NCBI GenBank assembly: GCA_030272585.1
Contig: BSYQ01000008.1
Coordinates: 4,588,001 to 4,652,000, forward strand
Origin: Bryopsis sp. KO-2023
Lineage: Eukaryota > Chlorophyta > Ulvophyceae > Bryopsidales > Bryopsidaceae
Length of the DNA: 64,000 nucleotides
Direction of reading: 5' to 3'
Every line of letters begins with the position of its first letter. The first letter of the stretch is position 1. Position numbers and translations under genes: made by a program. The notes beneath the pieces are model-generated. The model saw only the letters and a program-made list of their open reading frames with translations, did not search any database and had not been told where the DNA came from. Positions 48,201-60,620 of the stretch are shown here, in pieces.

Positions 48201-49732
48201 TTTCGCCTTGGATTCGGTGCCCTCGTCTTTTGATTTCCTCTTCTTGGATTTTTTGGATGCCTGATTCATCAACAGGTAGAAAAAAAAAGCTGAGCAAAAA
48301 ATAAAAGATTGACTTCTGAGGAAGGATCGGGGGATTTGGTAGGGAAATTTATTAAAAAGAAATTCTTTCAATAAAAGAATTTTATAAATTTTTGGACCTC
48401 ACCCTCCTTCTAGCAACAAAAAAAAAACACACACAAAAGTTTTAACGAAACCTCCAAAACCATTCCCTGGCAGCTCACCTTGGCATCCAAATCAGGCTTT
48501 TCTTTTTTCTTCCTGGTTTTCGGAGCCATGGTCAGTTTCTCCGGCAAACTTTCATCATCCTCCTTCCCGCTGTCCATTTTCTCCTGCTCAACACTAGATT
48601 CCCCTTTCAGAGAAACCCCCTCCTCCACAGCTCTACCGGCCTCCGCTGAATTCTTTCTCTTCCTCGCTACGGTGGAATGAGTGGAAGCGCGGTCCTCATT
48701 TACAGAAAACTCCTCTGCTTTTCCTGAATTGAAGGCTCCTCCTTGCATTGCTGCTGGATATGATGTGCCTTCCCCACTACCCTCTGGCTTGTCATATAGC
48801 AATTCACACGTGGTTAGTAATCCTAAACGCAATGGGTTTTCACAAGCTTGTGCAGAAATACTTGACAGAAACATTTCAGAACTCATTTTCGACGATTGGG
48901 GGTTACCGACATCAGTAACCCCCCCCAAAAAAACAAAAACAAAACCTCCCAACCAGCTTTCCACTCACCCCTTTTGGATAATCCGCCCCCATCCCCTTGA
49001 GAAATACCATCCTGCTCGTGTGGGTTGCCTTCTACAATTTCTATGGCTTTGATTTCTCGGGGGGTTTCCGGAGTTGGCTGAGTAACTGGTGCTAAAAGAT
49101 CCTCGGCATCTTGAGGAGTGCAGGGAGGCAACGGAGGGGAGCAAGAAGGGCCTTCGTCTATCGGAACGGCGGAGGAGCTTTCGTTTCCCAGCACAGGGGG
49201 AGCGTTTGCCTCTGTTCGGGTTGGCTCGGGCCGTGGAGGAGATGCAGAAGCTACGTTTTTGCTTTTTTTCTTGTCTTTTTTCTTCTTTTTTTTCTGCAGA
49301 AATGTCAGGGAAAGAAAAAGAAACAGGAGGTTTGGGATTCGTGACTTGATTTGAAAAAGCAGAAATCGACTAGGGGTTCCGCTGGCAGCGACCTTTTCTG
49401 CACTTTTTGTTTCATTTCTTCATTTTATTCCGCATGAAGGAAATGAAATAAAAAAAAAAGAATAATAACAAAATGATATAGAATTTCAACCAATTCCCTT
49501 AGGCTTGGAAAAAAGAAATGGGCCAGTTAGACACACTTTCTTTTTTCTTCCCACCTCAAAAAAAAGATCTTCGCGTCATATGTTTTCTCGTCTTTTTTTT
49601 TTCCGGTTTTTTCCCCCTGCTAACCCTCAATACGTGCAAGCTTACCGCCATCGCCATTCGCGGCTTGGGCCCAGGCTTTTTACTTCCTTCCCCTTGAGCG
49701 ATTTGGCCGAGCTGGCTGAGGTTGAAACTCAT
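45270..49732 (-). CDS. BDP1: TFIIIB subunit BDP1 (B'')
   Basis: Nuclear RNA polymerase III initiation factor; with TBP and BRF it forms TFIIIB and helps open promoters of tRNA, 5S and U6 genes. Nine exons with matching phases: 49646-49732, 48969-49293, 48479-48846, 48071-48260, 47457-47710, 46939-47121, 46062-46198, 45689-45779, 45270-45467; 610 aa. The N-terminal two thirds is Lys/Glu/Ser/Pro-rich and disordered, with basic runs in exons 2 and 4. Exon 6 has the family lead-in DGKIVLNQESL and YSNWTKPKRWTVDETHLFYQ; exon 7 completes the SANT domain (FGTDFTLLETLMPGRTRQQL) at about residues 455-510. The C-terminus is acidic with WGQGNQDYGYSWDNEEDYFY. The start gives MSFNLSQLGQIAQ. The exon 6-7 intron (~740 nt) is the longest. 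Confidence 0.88.
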
Positions 49733-50751
49733 CGTTGCGTTCCGTTCCTCGCAAGATAAACTGCCCTTCTCCAACGAAGATTCACAACCTTTCGATTCGA
49801 TTAACTGGAAGAAACGCCCCACTTCCTACGCAAAAAGCGATATCAACAAGGAGAAGCCAAAGAAACAGCCAGAAGTTGTCGACCTGGTTGTGATACATGC
49901 GAAAACATCGTATCGTATCGCAGCGCTGGCGCGATCACGTGGATCGAGTTTGGCCGCATGTCAGACGGTGTTGGTGATGGCTCCTCCATTTATCCAGCCG
50001 GCTTGATGCAAAAAGCCCTTTTCCTTTGGCACCAACGTCGAAGACATTCTTCCTTATCGCAGCGCCTCGGAGTTTTCCAACCATGGTAGGAGTCTCGTCT
50101 CAGTCGTCAAACGCTGTACTCGGCATTCGGCTGTCGTCGGTTTCCTTGCGGTGTTGTCTGCCGCTTCTCATATGCACCCACATCCGTTGTTGCGAATCCG
50201 TTCGAGACTCTTGGTCCAACCGCCAACTGGATTCTTGCTCAACGCGCGCGTCCGTTGTTTCGTTCTTTTAATCTTTTCGCGTTTGGATCTGTCGGTTCTG
50301 CGTTGAGAGGGGGGCTGGAGCAACAATCGCTTGAACGACGCTTTCCTGCATGGGCTGTGTCAGTTCGTGAACTGGGGGGGGGGGGAACAGTTGAAAAAAC
50401 TGTGTTTGGCTCCCCAGCCCTTATTTCACCAGCCATTATGCAGTGCTTTTCACATTCCAACCAACATTTTTCTCAAATTTATTTACATACCATAGAAAAA
50501 CAGAAAAGCTGCTGGTAAAATCCAAACCAAATTCTCCTCTAGCCTCTTCTTTTAGCCGCTTGATTTTATTTTCTGATGTTTCCCCCCCCCCCCCCCCCTC
50601 CATGAAAGTGAGTTTCAAAACCAATCGAAAGAAAGCATCCCCTCTGCTCACTGAAAATACGTATTTTTCACCAACATTTATCTTCTTGTGAATTTCTAAT
50701 CGAGCGTGGAAAAAATTCTGAGCTCTAAGTTTCAGTTGTTTTCTTGGAAGA
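49733..50751. promoter_or_regulatory. Divergent intergenic region BDP1 / plastid DnaJ
   Basis: About 1 kb between two head-to-head start codons. GC-richer near BDP1 (49860-50350), AT-rich near the DnaJ start, with C- and G-runs at 50369 and 50582. No specific core element can be named. Confidence 0.4.
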
Positions 50752-53700
50752 ATGCTTCGGGCTAGAAATGTTCTTTACAAGAGGGAAGGACTTTTTTTGG
50801 AAAAATTGCAGGGTTCCGTGGGGGATATCACTAGAACACACCGATGGGTGAGTGCCAGCTGCGGTCGAGCCCAATGTCGAATTGTCACTTCGGCACGTTT
50901 GGCGACCTCCAATCCATCCAGGTGAATATATGTTTCCATGTAAAATCAAAAATGAATAGAGGTCCCTATCGCTCATTTGGATGTAGCAGAGGAAAATAAA
51001 TCTATTACCTGAATTCTCCTGACATGTGTGATCATCACGTCCTGCAGTGAAGAAAACGGAATTTCGAAATAGGTCGTCAAGGTTTTTTGGAGAGTCCTTT
51101 TTTACTAATGGAAGCTGTTGCAGAGCAGGTTACAGTGAAATTTCCCCAGCCAGTGGTTTCCATTTTGAGAATCTATGTTTTGGAGAAATACTCGATCGAT
51201 CGATTGTTGGTGTTTTAACGCAGTGGTTTAACGGCTTCTTGAAATCAATCAAAAGATGGAATTATTTTTAAAACAACTCGAAGCAAAAGGCATTTTAGAA
51301 AAAACGAACCCCCCCCCAAAAAAAAACCCAAAATTTGTGTTCACTGTCAGGTTGAGTTGCCGATCTTCGAATATGTTCACGGGCGGCTCCCGCATGCAAC
51401 TTCGAAAATCACCCTGCGAGCAAAAGCAGCGAGACTCCAGAGGGGCATCCAGGATGGTGGTCCGTGCCGATGCGGATTACTACGCCGAGCTCGGAGTTTC
51501 TCAAGGCGCTGACAAGAAAGAAATCAAATCGGCCTACCGCCAAAAAGCAAGAAAGTTCCATCCGGTAAGGTTTAACTTATGTTGTTTCTAAACAGGGTGT
51601 TTTTTCTTTTGTTTAAATTTATTTTTTTTTGTTTTAATTGGATGTTGTAGGAATTGGGCTGGGATGGAGTTTTTGTAAAAGTTTGTGTGTTTTTGGTGCT
51701 TGTTGGTTGGGAAAAAATGGGTTTGTGTTTTCTGAAAAGGGGGGGGGTGTTCGAGATTTATGCTGCGAATGATTCCATGTGTTATGTAATGGCCAAATGA
51801 TGGTTTGATCGATTTCTGTTTCTTTGGGCAGGATGTGAACAAGGAGCCAGGTGCCGAGGCCAAATTCAAAAAGATTAGTGAAGCTTATGAGGTTTGTAAC
51901 AGAGAATTGAAAAAAAAAACAGAAAAGGAAAAGGAAAGGAAAGGAATAGCAAAAACTCTGCAAAAGCCTCCATGGGTGAAACGATTTACTAATTTTTTTT
52001 CGTCCAAACATCGCTTGGAAAACGAAGCAATCATAAGGCCAGTGCACTTCACTCGCCACCGCCAGAGTCGATCCAAGAAAAAGGTTGAATTTTTTTTTTT
52101 TAAATGTTTATTTCATCGAGGCTGAAACCAAGCGAGTGATATGGACCCTTCATTTCAGTTCATCCCCCCCCCCTGAATTTCCATTTTCTGAATGTCAAGG
52201 TTCTGTCTGATGAGCAAAAGCGACGGATCTACGATCAATACGGAGAGGCCGGGTTGAAAGGCGGCATGGGTGGTTTCGGCGGATCTCCTGGAATGGGTGA
52301 TTTCTCAAATCCTTTTGATCTTTTCGAGTCCTTTTTTGGAGGCGGCATGGGTGGAGGTGGTTTTGGCGGAATGGGAGGACCCGGTGCTCAACCTAGAGCA
52401 AGGCCTGGTGATGATTTGAGGTAACAAAAAAATAAATTATATATACGTATATATTTCCCCCACACACACCTCAAAATAAACAATATAATTAAATACAAAG
52501 TGAAAAAAAAGGAATATCGTCATGAATTTGTGAATTGAGATCACTGGGGTGAGAAACAGAATTTAAAATTAAAAATCGAATTGGGTGAACTTGCTCGCTT
52601 TGTCTCAGGACTATATTGTCAACTTCGAGGGTTTTCCTGAAATGACCCTGTTTTATTTTCGTTTCGAATTTTAAACCAGGGGAAAAATGTTTCTTTTTTT
52701 GTCTTTCTGTTTTTTTCCATTTTTTTTTTCAAGTCACTGTTTCGTGTGGTGCCTGTCAAAACCACAGGGCCGACGTTACGCTCGACTTTTTGGATGCTGT
52801 GTTTGGCACCAAATACGACCTCGATGTTGCACATCTTATCACATGCAAAGTAAGTGGAAGCCCGATTCTTGCAGATTATTTTTCCACCACTTTTTTTTTT
52901 AACAGATAAGATGTTTTCCTCTGGTTTTTATTTTTTTCCTACTCTGTTGGGCTGTTTTTTTTTCCTGGGAGAAACCGTTTTTTTCCATTTTCAAATAGCC
53001 ATCCCTGCTGTTGCAATTAATTTTCTGTCGACAAAATGTTGCCAACAGAAACTGGGGAGGTGCTTTGTGAAGGCGTACGGCACTATGAACAGGAAATTTC
53101 ACATTCATTAATTTTTTCCCTTTTTCGTCCCCTTGTTCAGATGATCATGTTTGGACAAGTGTCGACAACCCCATGTACTTTCAACAGTTCACCCCCCCCC
53201 CCCCCTTCTCTTCGTTTCGTTTTTTTTTCCCTCATGTAGTTTAGCTCCGCAAGTCACAATTCCTTGGTAAACTGAACACAAGCAGGAAAAAAAAGAGACA
53301 GGGAAAGAATTTTGTTTTCCAAGGGACATATGTGGAGTACCTGAAATGTTTCTTTGCAAAGCTGGATCGACAAAAGTGGGGGGGGGGGGGTGAAGCAATG
53401 TTCTCCAGTGTGTGTGTGGTGTTTCCAACCAAATGTTGTGTTTTGATTTTGTTCATTTTTGCAGACTTGTTCAGGGAGCGGTGTCAAATCTGGGACCAGC
53501 CCTGTGACTTGCCAGCAGTGTGGAGGAACCGGTCAAGTGGTTACATCAATGAGAACTCCCCTCGGAAACTTTCAACAGGTGCAGTCCCGCGCCAATGTGC
53601 ACGAAAGGGGGGAGGGGTCTTTTTCCAAGTTTCGATTCTAATATATACCTCCAGGGTTTTAACCTCTCCAGGTTTAAATGGGCATATGATATCTTATGTT

Positions 53701-55170
53701 TTTTGTATTTCCCCCCCCTCCCCTTCTCTTCTTTCTTTCTGAAAGTCAAGAAAACTGATTGAGAATGGAGGCCTCGATTAGGGGCCCCACAGCTGACATG
53801 CATAATGTGGATTGTTTTTCCTCATCTTCCAAATTTTTGATCAGTTTTTCGCATTGCAATTTTGATGTCTTTTAAGCCATTTTTTATATTTGGGTTAATT
53901 TTATGTGGTTTGTTTGTCTGACATAGGTCAGTACTTGCCCCTCTTGCTCCGGAACTGGAAAAACGTTCACGCCTTGTGACAATTGCCAAGGAGACGGCCG
54001 CGAACAAGAAAGAAAGAAAATCTCGGTGTCCATTCCTGGAGGTACGATTAAAATTGAACTGTTGAAGAAAAGATAAATGTTGTGGAAAAGAACCAACAAA
54101 GCCAAGTAAACACCGCTGGAGTTCTGGTCGGTGGAATATATGCACTGTTTGAAACAGCTTCTCCACCCTCTGGCCAATCCTGGCATCTTGTGAATGTCTG
54201 GACCAATATACATATATTTTATAAAGAATATATATTTTTCAGAAGTCAAAATTGCCGGACCTACGGTTTAAATCCTGACACTGACCTTCCCATCCTTCTT
54301 TTAATGTATGCTCAAAGATATTTATTAAATGTTAAATTTTCTGAGTTGTCTTTTTTTTTTCCCAGGTGTGGATGATGGCTCCAGGTTACGAGTCAAAGGG
54401 GAAGGTAACGCTGGAAAACAGGGGGGTCCCTCCGGGGATTTGTACGTTTTCACCAAGGTGAAAAAACATCCAACCCTGAGGCGAGAAGGCACCACCATTC
54501 ATTCCGATGTGAAAATCAGTTACGTGGATGCTATCCTGGGGACCAAAGTCAAGGTCACCACTGTGGATGGGGACGTTGATCTGAAAATTCCTGCTGGATG
54601 CCAACCAGACACCACGCTGTTGATGGCTAAGCGTGGAGTGCCAGCTTTGGACCCCAGGGAGCGAAGAGGCGACCATAAGGTGGGTGGGGGAGGGTTGAAA
54701 TCATCTTCTTCTCAGTTATTTTTCCGAGGTTTTTTTTTTCTCTTGTCATTGTTTCAAAACCCTGTATGAGGGAAAAAAATTACCTGCTTTTCGGTGGTTT
54801 CCGGATTTTTTTTTCTCATCTTTGTTTCAAGAAGTCTTTTTTGTTGGGTTTTTTCTCGAACATGCGGAATTCCCTTCATTTTGAATCGAACATGATCTTT
54901 TCTGTTGAAACTGTCCACACTGGTGTCAATGGCTGGTTCAGTTTCAAATACATTTTTTTGTTTAAAGAGAAAATCAAGGTGCTCGTTTCATTTGACTCAT
55001 GCTTGCTGGTAATATTGTTTTGTTGTTGATTCGAAATTTTTTTTTCGGATGGTGATTTGCAGGTCCATGTGCAAGTGCAAATTCCGAAAAAACTGAATGG
55101 GGAGGAGAAGAAATTGGTCGAAAAACTCAAAGAGATCGAGGGATCCAAATTTAAAATTCCATTCATGTGA
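50752..55170 (+). CDS. Plastid type-I DnaJ (Hsp40), 465 aa
   Basis: Co-chaperone for stromal Hsp70. Nine exons with matching phases: 50752-50921, 51351-51564, 51832-51891, 52200-52420, 52768-52849, 53465-53578, 53927-54041, 54366-54679, 55063-55170 (1,398 nt). Residues 1-96 are Arg/Ser-rich and end [10 protein letters not shown], as in plant plastid DJA proteins. The J domain follows (about 98-165) with HPD at 127-129, split by intron 2. Then come a Gly/Met/Phe-rich stretch with [16 protein letters not shown], four zinc motifs [24 protein letters not shown] and CDNCQGDG, and the substrate-binding C-terminal domains ([19 protein letters not shown]). It is full length for the class. The start in exon 1 is inferred from frame agreement with exon 2; an in-frame ATG at 51375 would give a much shorter leader. 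Confidence 0.88.
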
Positions 55171-56759
55171 AGCGTTTGGGTTGCTTTCTGTTGGACTCTT
55201 TTCTTCTGCTTTTTGTTTTTTGGGGGAAAATTGTGCGCGCATTTTGCCACACATCGAATGTCAAAAAATCTCTTGTACGTTCACCTCCCGGTGTCTATTT
55301 TTTTGGTCCCTTGTTTTTGGTGGCGAAAAAAGTATGAAGCAAAGGGAAATGACCTGCAACACGAGTCGTCTTTTTTTTTTAATTGTTATTGAGAGCACCC
55401 CTCACGGAAAAGAAAGGGAAAAGGTGTGAGAATGCCAAGGAAAAAATGAAAAAGAAAAAGAAAAACGGTAATGATTTTGGGGTTGAAAGTTGGTTGAGCC
55501 GAGTTGGTTAGGAAAAATCTGTCCGTTGGATGGGCTATGTTTCGGTGCCTTTGTTCCATTTCTTTGTTTTTTTTTTCTTTTATTTGGCCGCTTTCCTTGA
55601 ATTATATGATATTGCTTTTTCGACGAATACATCTGTTGCCTTGTTGTTTCCACAACACCGGATTTAAAAAAAAAAAAAGAATGAGGAAAAAACAAAAAAG
55701 AAAAAGAATTGTGTGGGGAAACAAAAAAAAAGGAAGAAAAAAAAAAGAAGAAAAGAAAGCGAGTGAAAACAAATTATCGCATTCGATTGGTAGAAATTGG
55801 GCATTTTAGTGCGCATTGGAATTTCATTCGAGTTTTGTTTATTGTTTGGGAGTTGTGTTATAATTTTTTTTTCTTTTGAAATTTAAGGAGGGGATGGGCA
55901 GGGTTCGTGTTAAGAACGAAAAATATTAAGAGAGCCCACAAAGGAAGCAGCTAAAAAATCACTTTGGGAAGCGATGGAAAAGAGTGAGAAGGGTGTGAGA
56001 CCGATGGAAAAGAGTGAGAGAGGGTGTGAGACCGACCGTGTGCTGGCCATTTGGTGTTTTTTTTTTGTTTTCGACATATTTTTAAAAGAGGAAAAATTAC
56101 ATGTCCTTGGCCCCTTTCTTTCTCAAGGATTGAAGAAATGAAAGGATACATGTAGGTGAAAAAAAATGAAATTGTCTTTTCTTGCCACAGCCAAAGAAAA
56201 AAGAAGTGAAAGAATAATAAGTGAATTGGTATTGGTCGATTACCTGTTTTCTTCACGAAATCAGACGGGTTGCACATGGATTTGATTTGAGGCGGTTGGT
56301 GAAAGAGAACCAGAGATTACCCTTCCCCTCCCCCCTAAAAAAAAAATCTTTAAAAGAGAAAACCCCCACCCAAAGTAACAATGGAACAATGAAGCAACAG
56401 ACTGTGATAAAGCAGTGCATCCACAGTGCATGATGGGTCCACCGATATTTGATATTTGGGCAACTTGCAAATACCACATCATATTAATGCTCAAGCCATC
56501 AGCACCACACTCACTCCCCAGTTCTACTCATCAAGGTGGGTGTGCTGCAATCCAGAAATTTAACAACAGTTACAAATGGGAAAAAATAACCCACCTGTTC
56601 TACAAAAAGCTTTAAACGAAACCACATCATACTTTGTACATTGATTCCACCCGCACCCCCACCCCTTTCTCAAAAAAAGTTGCTGCTACATGAGATCTGA
56701 TGACTAATTTCCCCTTTTTTTCAGTCTACCACCTTTTAATATACAAGCACATGCAAACA
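55171..56759. other. Convergent 3' region between DnaJ and HBD
   Basis: T- and A-rich sequence with no supported gene. It holds the 3' ends and presumed poly(A) sites of both flanking genes. A near-repeat (GCGATGGAAAAGAGTGAGA) occurs at about 55970-56030. Confidence 0.5.
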
Positions 56760-58081
56760 CTAATACTTGAAAACACCCCTTCTTGTTTTTCGCCCCAACC
56801 ATCCAGCATCCACATACGACACCATCAGCGGACACGGCCGATACTTATCCTCCCCCAAACTTTCATGCAAAACTCGAGTCACCGCCAGACAGACATCCAA
56901 CCCGATGAAATCAGCCAAAGTCAAAGGCCCCATTGGATGGTTGGTGCCCAAAACCATCCCAGTGTCGATGTCAGACGGCGATGCCACCCCCTCCATCATA
57001 ACGAAAAATGCCTCGTTGATCATCGGAATGAGAATTCGATTGACTATGAATCCTGGACGATCCGCGGAAACCACCGTGGTTTTCCCCAAGTGTTTAGAGA
57101 ACCCCTCGGCAGCTTCCAAGGTTTCTTTGGATGTGCCCATCCCACGGACGATCTCGATCAACGTCATGACTGGGGCTGGATTCATGAAATGTAGGCCAAC
57201 TACCTGGAGGAAGCAAACACACCATGAGTCCAGCGGCACCCTTTTCTTTTGACCATACCCTGATTGAACGTTGTTTCGGACCAGGATTTGGTGGAATGGC
57301 TTCGTGAAAACTTAGGCATGAACACAAGAATACGCCACAATTGGTGCATATGGCATCCAGGAATCCAATTAATTAAGAATTGTTTCAAACGTGATCCTGG
57401 AATGTTGGTGATTCACATCGATATTCGGAGTATTCTTGAAGATGTGCGAAAAGATATAACAGTTGGGGGGGAAAACTACAGGGATAAGTGTGAATGGCCA
57501 TCCTGCATGTTTCATGAACAAACAAAATCTGAGGTTTGGCAAGAGTGATAATCATTTCGGGGGGAAAGTTATATGCTGACACATCCTCCAGCTCATTTCC
57601 ACCCTGATTCCTATTGCATGCACATTGGCAGCATCCAAAACTCGATCTGACGTCCCACCTGATCAGGCCTCTTCGTGGCAGCCGCGATTCTCGTTATCGA
57701 TATCGAACTGGTGTTCGTCGCCAGCACGGCATGCTCCGGAGCCAACCGATCTAACTCAGCGAACACATCCCGCTTCACCGATTCATCCTCTTGCACCGCC
57801 TCGATCACGAGATCTGCGTCTCGAACTCCGTTCATGCTGACAGATGGCCTGATCCTATCCATGGTCGGCTGAACTTCGGACTCTGGCATTTTGCCTCGCT
57901 TTGCCGCTTTACGCATGGACGTCTCGATCTTGGGCATCGCAGTATCGAGCGCTTTTTGGGAGCTGTCCATCAGCACCACGGGGATCTCGTGGCGAGCGAC
58001 GAGCTCGGCGATGCCTGAGCCCATCTGGCCGCTTCCCAGAACGGCAACGATGCGAGGGAGGCTTTTGAAAACCTGAGACAT
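56760..58081 (-). CDS. 3-hydroxybutyryl-CoA dehydrogenase, 288 aa
   Basis: NAD(P)-dependent oxidation/reduction of 3-hydroxyacyl-CoA and acetoacetyl-CoA (bacterial HbdA/PaaH-like class, also present in plants). Two exons, 57659-58081 and 56760-57203, joined in phase 0 by a 455-nt intron; total matches the usual ~285 aa. N-terminal Rossmann fold: VAVLGSGQMGSGIAELVARH and the acidic VVLMD strand end, which favours NAD. Further: VIEAVQED, LATNTSSISIT (catalytic Ser/Asn), then after the intron VGLHFMNPAPVM (catalytic His) and IEIVRG (Glu). The C-terminal dimer domain has DRPGFIVNRILIPMINEA and NHPMGPLTLADFIGLD. It ends VFKY without a peroxisomal targeting tripeptide, and there is no clear N-terminal presequence, so location is open. 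Confidence 0.9.
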
Positions 58082-58116
58082 CTTGCTTGGTTTTGTGTGT
58101 TTTTCTCTGGTCCCCA

Positions 58117-58221
58117 GAGCGAAGTGCTACTTGAGATGGTGCAGGAAGGCGTGGAAATACACACGGGATGCCGTGTCGCCACGTCGGGCAGTGTGGAAAG
58201 AAATGCGGACGGGCGTCTTGT
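58117..58221 (+). pseudogene. Orphan exon like a glutathione/disulfide reductase
   Basis: After a pyrimidine tract and CCCCAG acceptor the plus strand reads SEVLLEMVQEGVEIHTGCRV, then SGSVERNADGRL. This resembles the segment after the NAD(P)H-binding strand of glutathione-reductase-like flavoproteins (LxxxxxxxGVxLHTxxxxxSVxxNxDGxL). No neighbouring exon of such a gene exists here, so it is probably a fragment. It starts about 35 bp upstream of the HBD start codon, on the other strand. Confidence 0.45.
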
Positions 58222-58874
58222 CTTTTTTCTTGATTGCCCTGTTTTGATCGAAATCAGTTGCTTGTGGGGGGGTGCGTTTTTCTACCAGCCACCTACATCA
58301 ATTTATCCATGTTTTTTATGATAGATTATTGTTTGAAGTGGTGTTTGAGAAGGAAAGATGCAACCCCAACCCAACCTGGACCCTTTGATTTAACCCAACC
58401 CCTAAATCTACTTTAGTATCCTTGATGATATGGGCAGACTAGAAAAAAAATCCACCAAAATGAAAATGAACAAGAAATATGAAAATATAGGTGTTCATGG
58501 AGATGATCAAAGTGCCTCCCAAAGTTGCCTCCAATTTCATTTTACAATTGTGAATAGACCTAAACAGTGAAAGATATTATCGCAAATCAGTTGACTACAT
58601 ATGCTTACAATCGGCGATTTCAAAAAAAAAACAAACCTTTCGCTGATGATTGGATGAGGGATTTTCCAACAAAAGAACAAAAGAAAAAAAAAGGCAGTGA
58701 AACTCCAACAAGCAAAAATAAATATGAAAACCAAACCAAACAATACAAAAATTGGCGATATTTCATTAATGAAATGGTTTTCGACCAGTCAAAAAATAAA
58801 CAGAAGTCATGCAATAATAAGAATAAGTTTTTGTATGTGAAGAAACCAAACCAAACCAAACCAAACCAGGAAAT
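58222..58874. other. Gap with no supported gene
   Basis: AT-rich spacer downstream of the kinase gene. A short AAACC tandem repeat lies at 58846-58867. Confidence 0.5.
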
Positions 58875-60620
58875 TCATGATTCAGATGATAGAGCCTCGT
58901 GAACCCCTTCCAGCCAAAACTGAACAGCCTTGGCTCCAGGGTCCGGGGCAGTTTTCATCAACTCTCCTGGAACATAGCTGGCCCTCCCAGCTGTTGCAAT
59001 CATGTTCTTAGTTTCATCCGCACCCTGCCTAGCCGCCTCCACCATTTCCCCCACCAATTCAGCCATTTTTTTCAACGGTTTCGAAATCCCTTCCCTGAGC
59101 GTATCCTTCGCAGGCACCATCGCATCTAACATCGTTCTACACCCCACTCGAGCCCCCCCGTATTTCTCGATCGCCTCCACCCCAGATTCGAATGCCCGGC
59201 ACCACTCATCCACCGTGGGCTGCGAACCATCTTCCAAGCTCTGCAACACCGAAGCGGCGGCCAGAAAGAAAACGCTGTAAAGGGCTCCCGAAGTCCCACC
59301 CATCGAGGCATTCACCGAATCAGCCAGGCTTCGTGCAACACCGGCAGGGCTGTTCAGAGGGTAGTTTTCAGCCACACTCTTTTTGATGTGTTCGGCCCCT
59401 CTCTTCATGGTGGTTCCACAATCACCATCCCCCACCAGAGCATCCCACTCAGTCAACTCAGGCTCATGTCGAATCAGGCAATCCATTGCTTGGAGGAGTG
59501 CCTTTTCGATCGTGGAACCCACCTGTGTCAGACTCTCGGGCCTCGTGGCTGGGGGGGTTGTTTCACTCACCACTCCTGGCATGCTTCCATAGCTCTTGCC
59601 ATCCACAACCCCAGGGTGCCCAGCCAACCAGCCTCTAGCCTCAGTGGGATACCTCAGCAAGTCTAGTGTTTTATCGTCGATTTTGCATAGGGTGAGGGAA
59701 ACTCCAGCCATATCCAAGGAAGTCATGTATGAACCAACATAGCAAACCTCAACTGCCAGTCCCAGATTGACCTTGCAATAAGTCAAGGAAGCTCTAGCCA
59801 CCACAAAGAGCTCCATGTCTGGAGTGGAACCCAAATTATTCACCATCAGGGCAACCCTTTGGCCAGCATCCAAGGGGAAGAATCCACAGTTCGATATCTT
59901 TCTCAAAACCTTCCCAACGATATCGTCGGCTGAGGATTTATCTGTGACTTCGGCCCCTGGTTCGCCGTGAATTCCTAGACCGAGTTCAATCTGGTCCTGT
60001 TTTAGCCTGTCGGAGACTGGGGCTCCAGGCAGCGTGCAAACGGTCAAAGCCACACCCACCGTCCCCACAGATTCTGCCACTTTCTTAGCGACTTCAGTGA
60101 CATTAGCTAAGCTTCCTCCTTTATCAGCGACCGCCCCCGCTGCCTTGTGAACGAAAACCGTTCCAGCCAGGCCTCGCCTGCCAGCAATACCGCCAGAAAC
60201 TGCACAATCCTCCCCAACCACCACCATCTCTACTCGGAGCCCTTCCAGTTTGGCTTGCTCCGCAGCTATGCCGAAATTGAGGCGGTCGCCTGTGTAGTTC
60301 TTGACAATCAGGAGGCATCCCGCAGGTCCCGTAACTTTGCGAATCGCGGCTAGAACGGCTGTTACGGAGGGGGAAGCGAAAACCTCGCCACAGACGGCCG
60401 CCGTGAGCATTCCGGGGCCGACATACCCCGCGTGGGCTGGCTCGTGTCCGCTGCCTCCCCCACTTACCAGCGCGACTTTCGACGGATCCCTCTCCGCATC
60501 GTACACGACCTTTATGTCAGGCAACCCGTCCAGCAAGCGCAACCGCGGGTTGCAAGCGACCGCGCCCTCGAGCATTTCCAGCACCACATTCTTAGGGTCG
60601 TTGATCAGCTTTTTCGCCAT
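58875..60620 (-). CDS. DAK: Dihydroxyacetone kinase (DAK1-DAK2), 581 aa
   Basis: ATP-dependent phosphorylation of dihydroxyacetone (and likely glyceraldehyde) to the triose phosphate, EC 2.7.1.29; some family members also act as FMN cyclase. A single uninterrupted frame, unlike its intron-rich neighbours. The ATG at 60620 (MAKKLINDP) is the family start; the frame stays open to a GTG at 60707 but without an upstream ATG. K domain: LVSGGGSGHEPAHAGYVG (His59) and ELGLGIHGEPGAEV, where His218 is the residue that covalently binds the ketone. L domain: DALVGDGDCGTTMKRG at about 394-408 with the Mg-ATP aspartates. Both halves are complete and of usual length. Cytosolic, since no targeting peptide is obvious from this start. 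Confidence 0.92.
   Translation of the reverse strand: MAKKLINDPKNVVLEMLEGAVACNPRLRLLDGLPDIKVVYDAERDPSKVALVSGGGSGHEPAHAGYVGPGMLTAAVCGEVFASPSVTAVLAAIRKVTGPAGCLLIVKNYTGDRLNFGIAAEQAKLEGLRVEMVVVGEDCAVSGGIAGRRGLAGTVFVHKAAGAVADKGGSLANVTEVAKKVAESVGTVGVALTVCTLPGAPVSDRLKQDQIELGLGIHGEPGAEVTDKSSADDIVGKVLRKISNCGFFPLDAGQRVALMVNNLGSTPDMELFVVARASLTYCKVNLGLAVEVCYVGSYMTSLDMAGVSLTLCKIDDKTLDLLRYPTEARGWLAGHPGVVDGKSYGSMPGVVSETTPPATRPESLTQVGSTIEKALLQAMDCLIRHEPELTEWDALVGDGDCGTTMKRGAEHIKKSVAENYPLNSPAGVARSLADSVNASMGGTSGALYSVFFLAAASVLQSLEDGSQPTVDEWCRAFESGVEAIEKYGGARVGCRTMLDAMVPAKDTLREGISKPLKKMAELVGEMVEAARQGADETKNMIATAGRASYVPGELMKTAPDPGAKAVQFWLEGVHEALSSES

Noticed and set aside
48847-48910. Longer 5' end for BDP1 exon 3 (MSSEMFLSS)
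   Set aside because: Only the acceptor at 48847 gives the right phase after exon 2; the upstream part then belongs to the intron.
52610-52680. DnaJ exon reading [12 protein letters not shown]
   Set aside because: Phase does not fit the upstream exon; the acceptor at 52767 gives the conserved [13 protein letters not shown] in phase.
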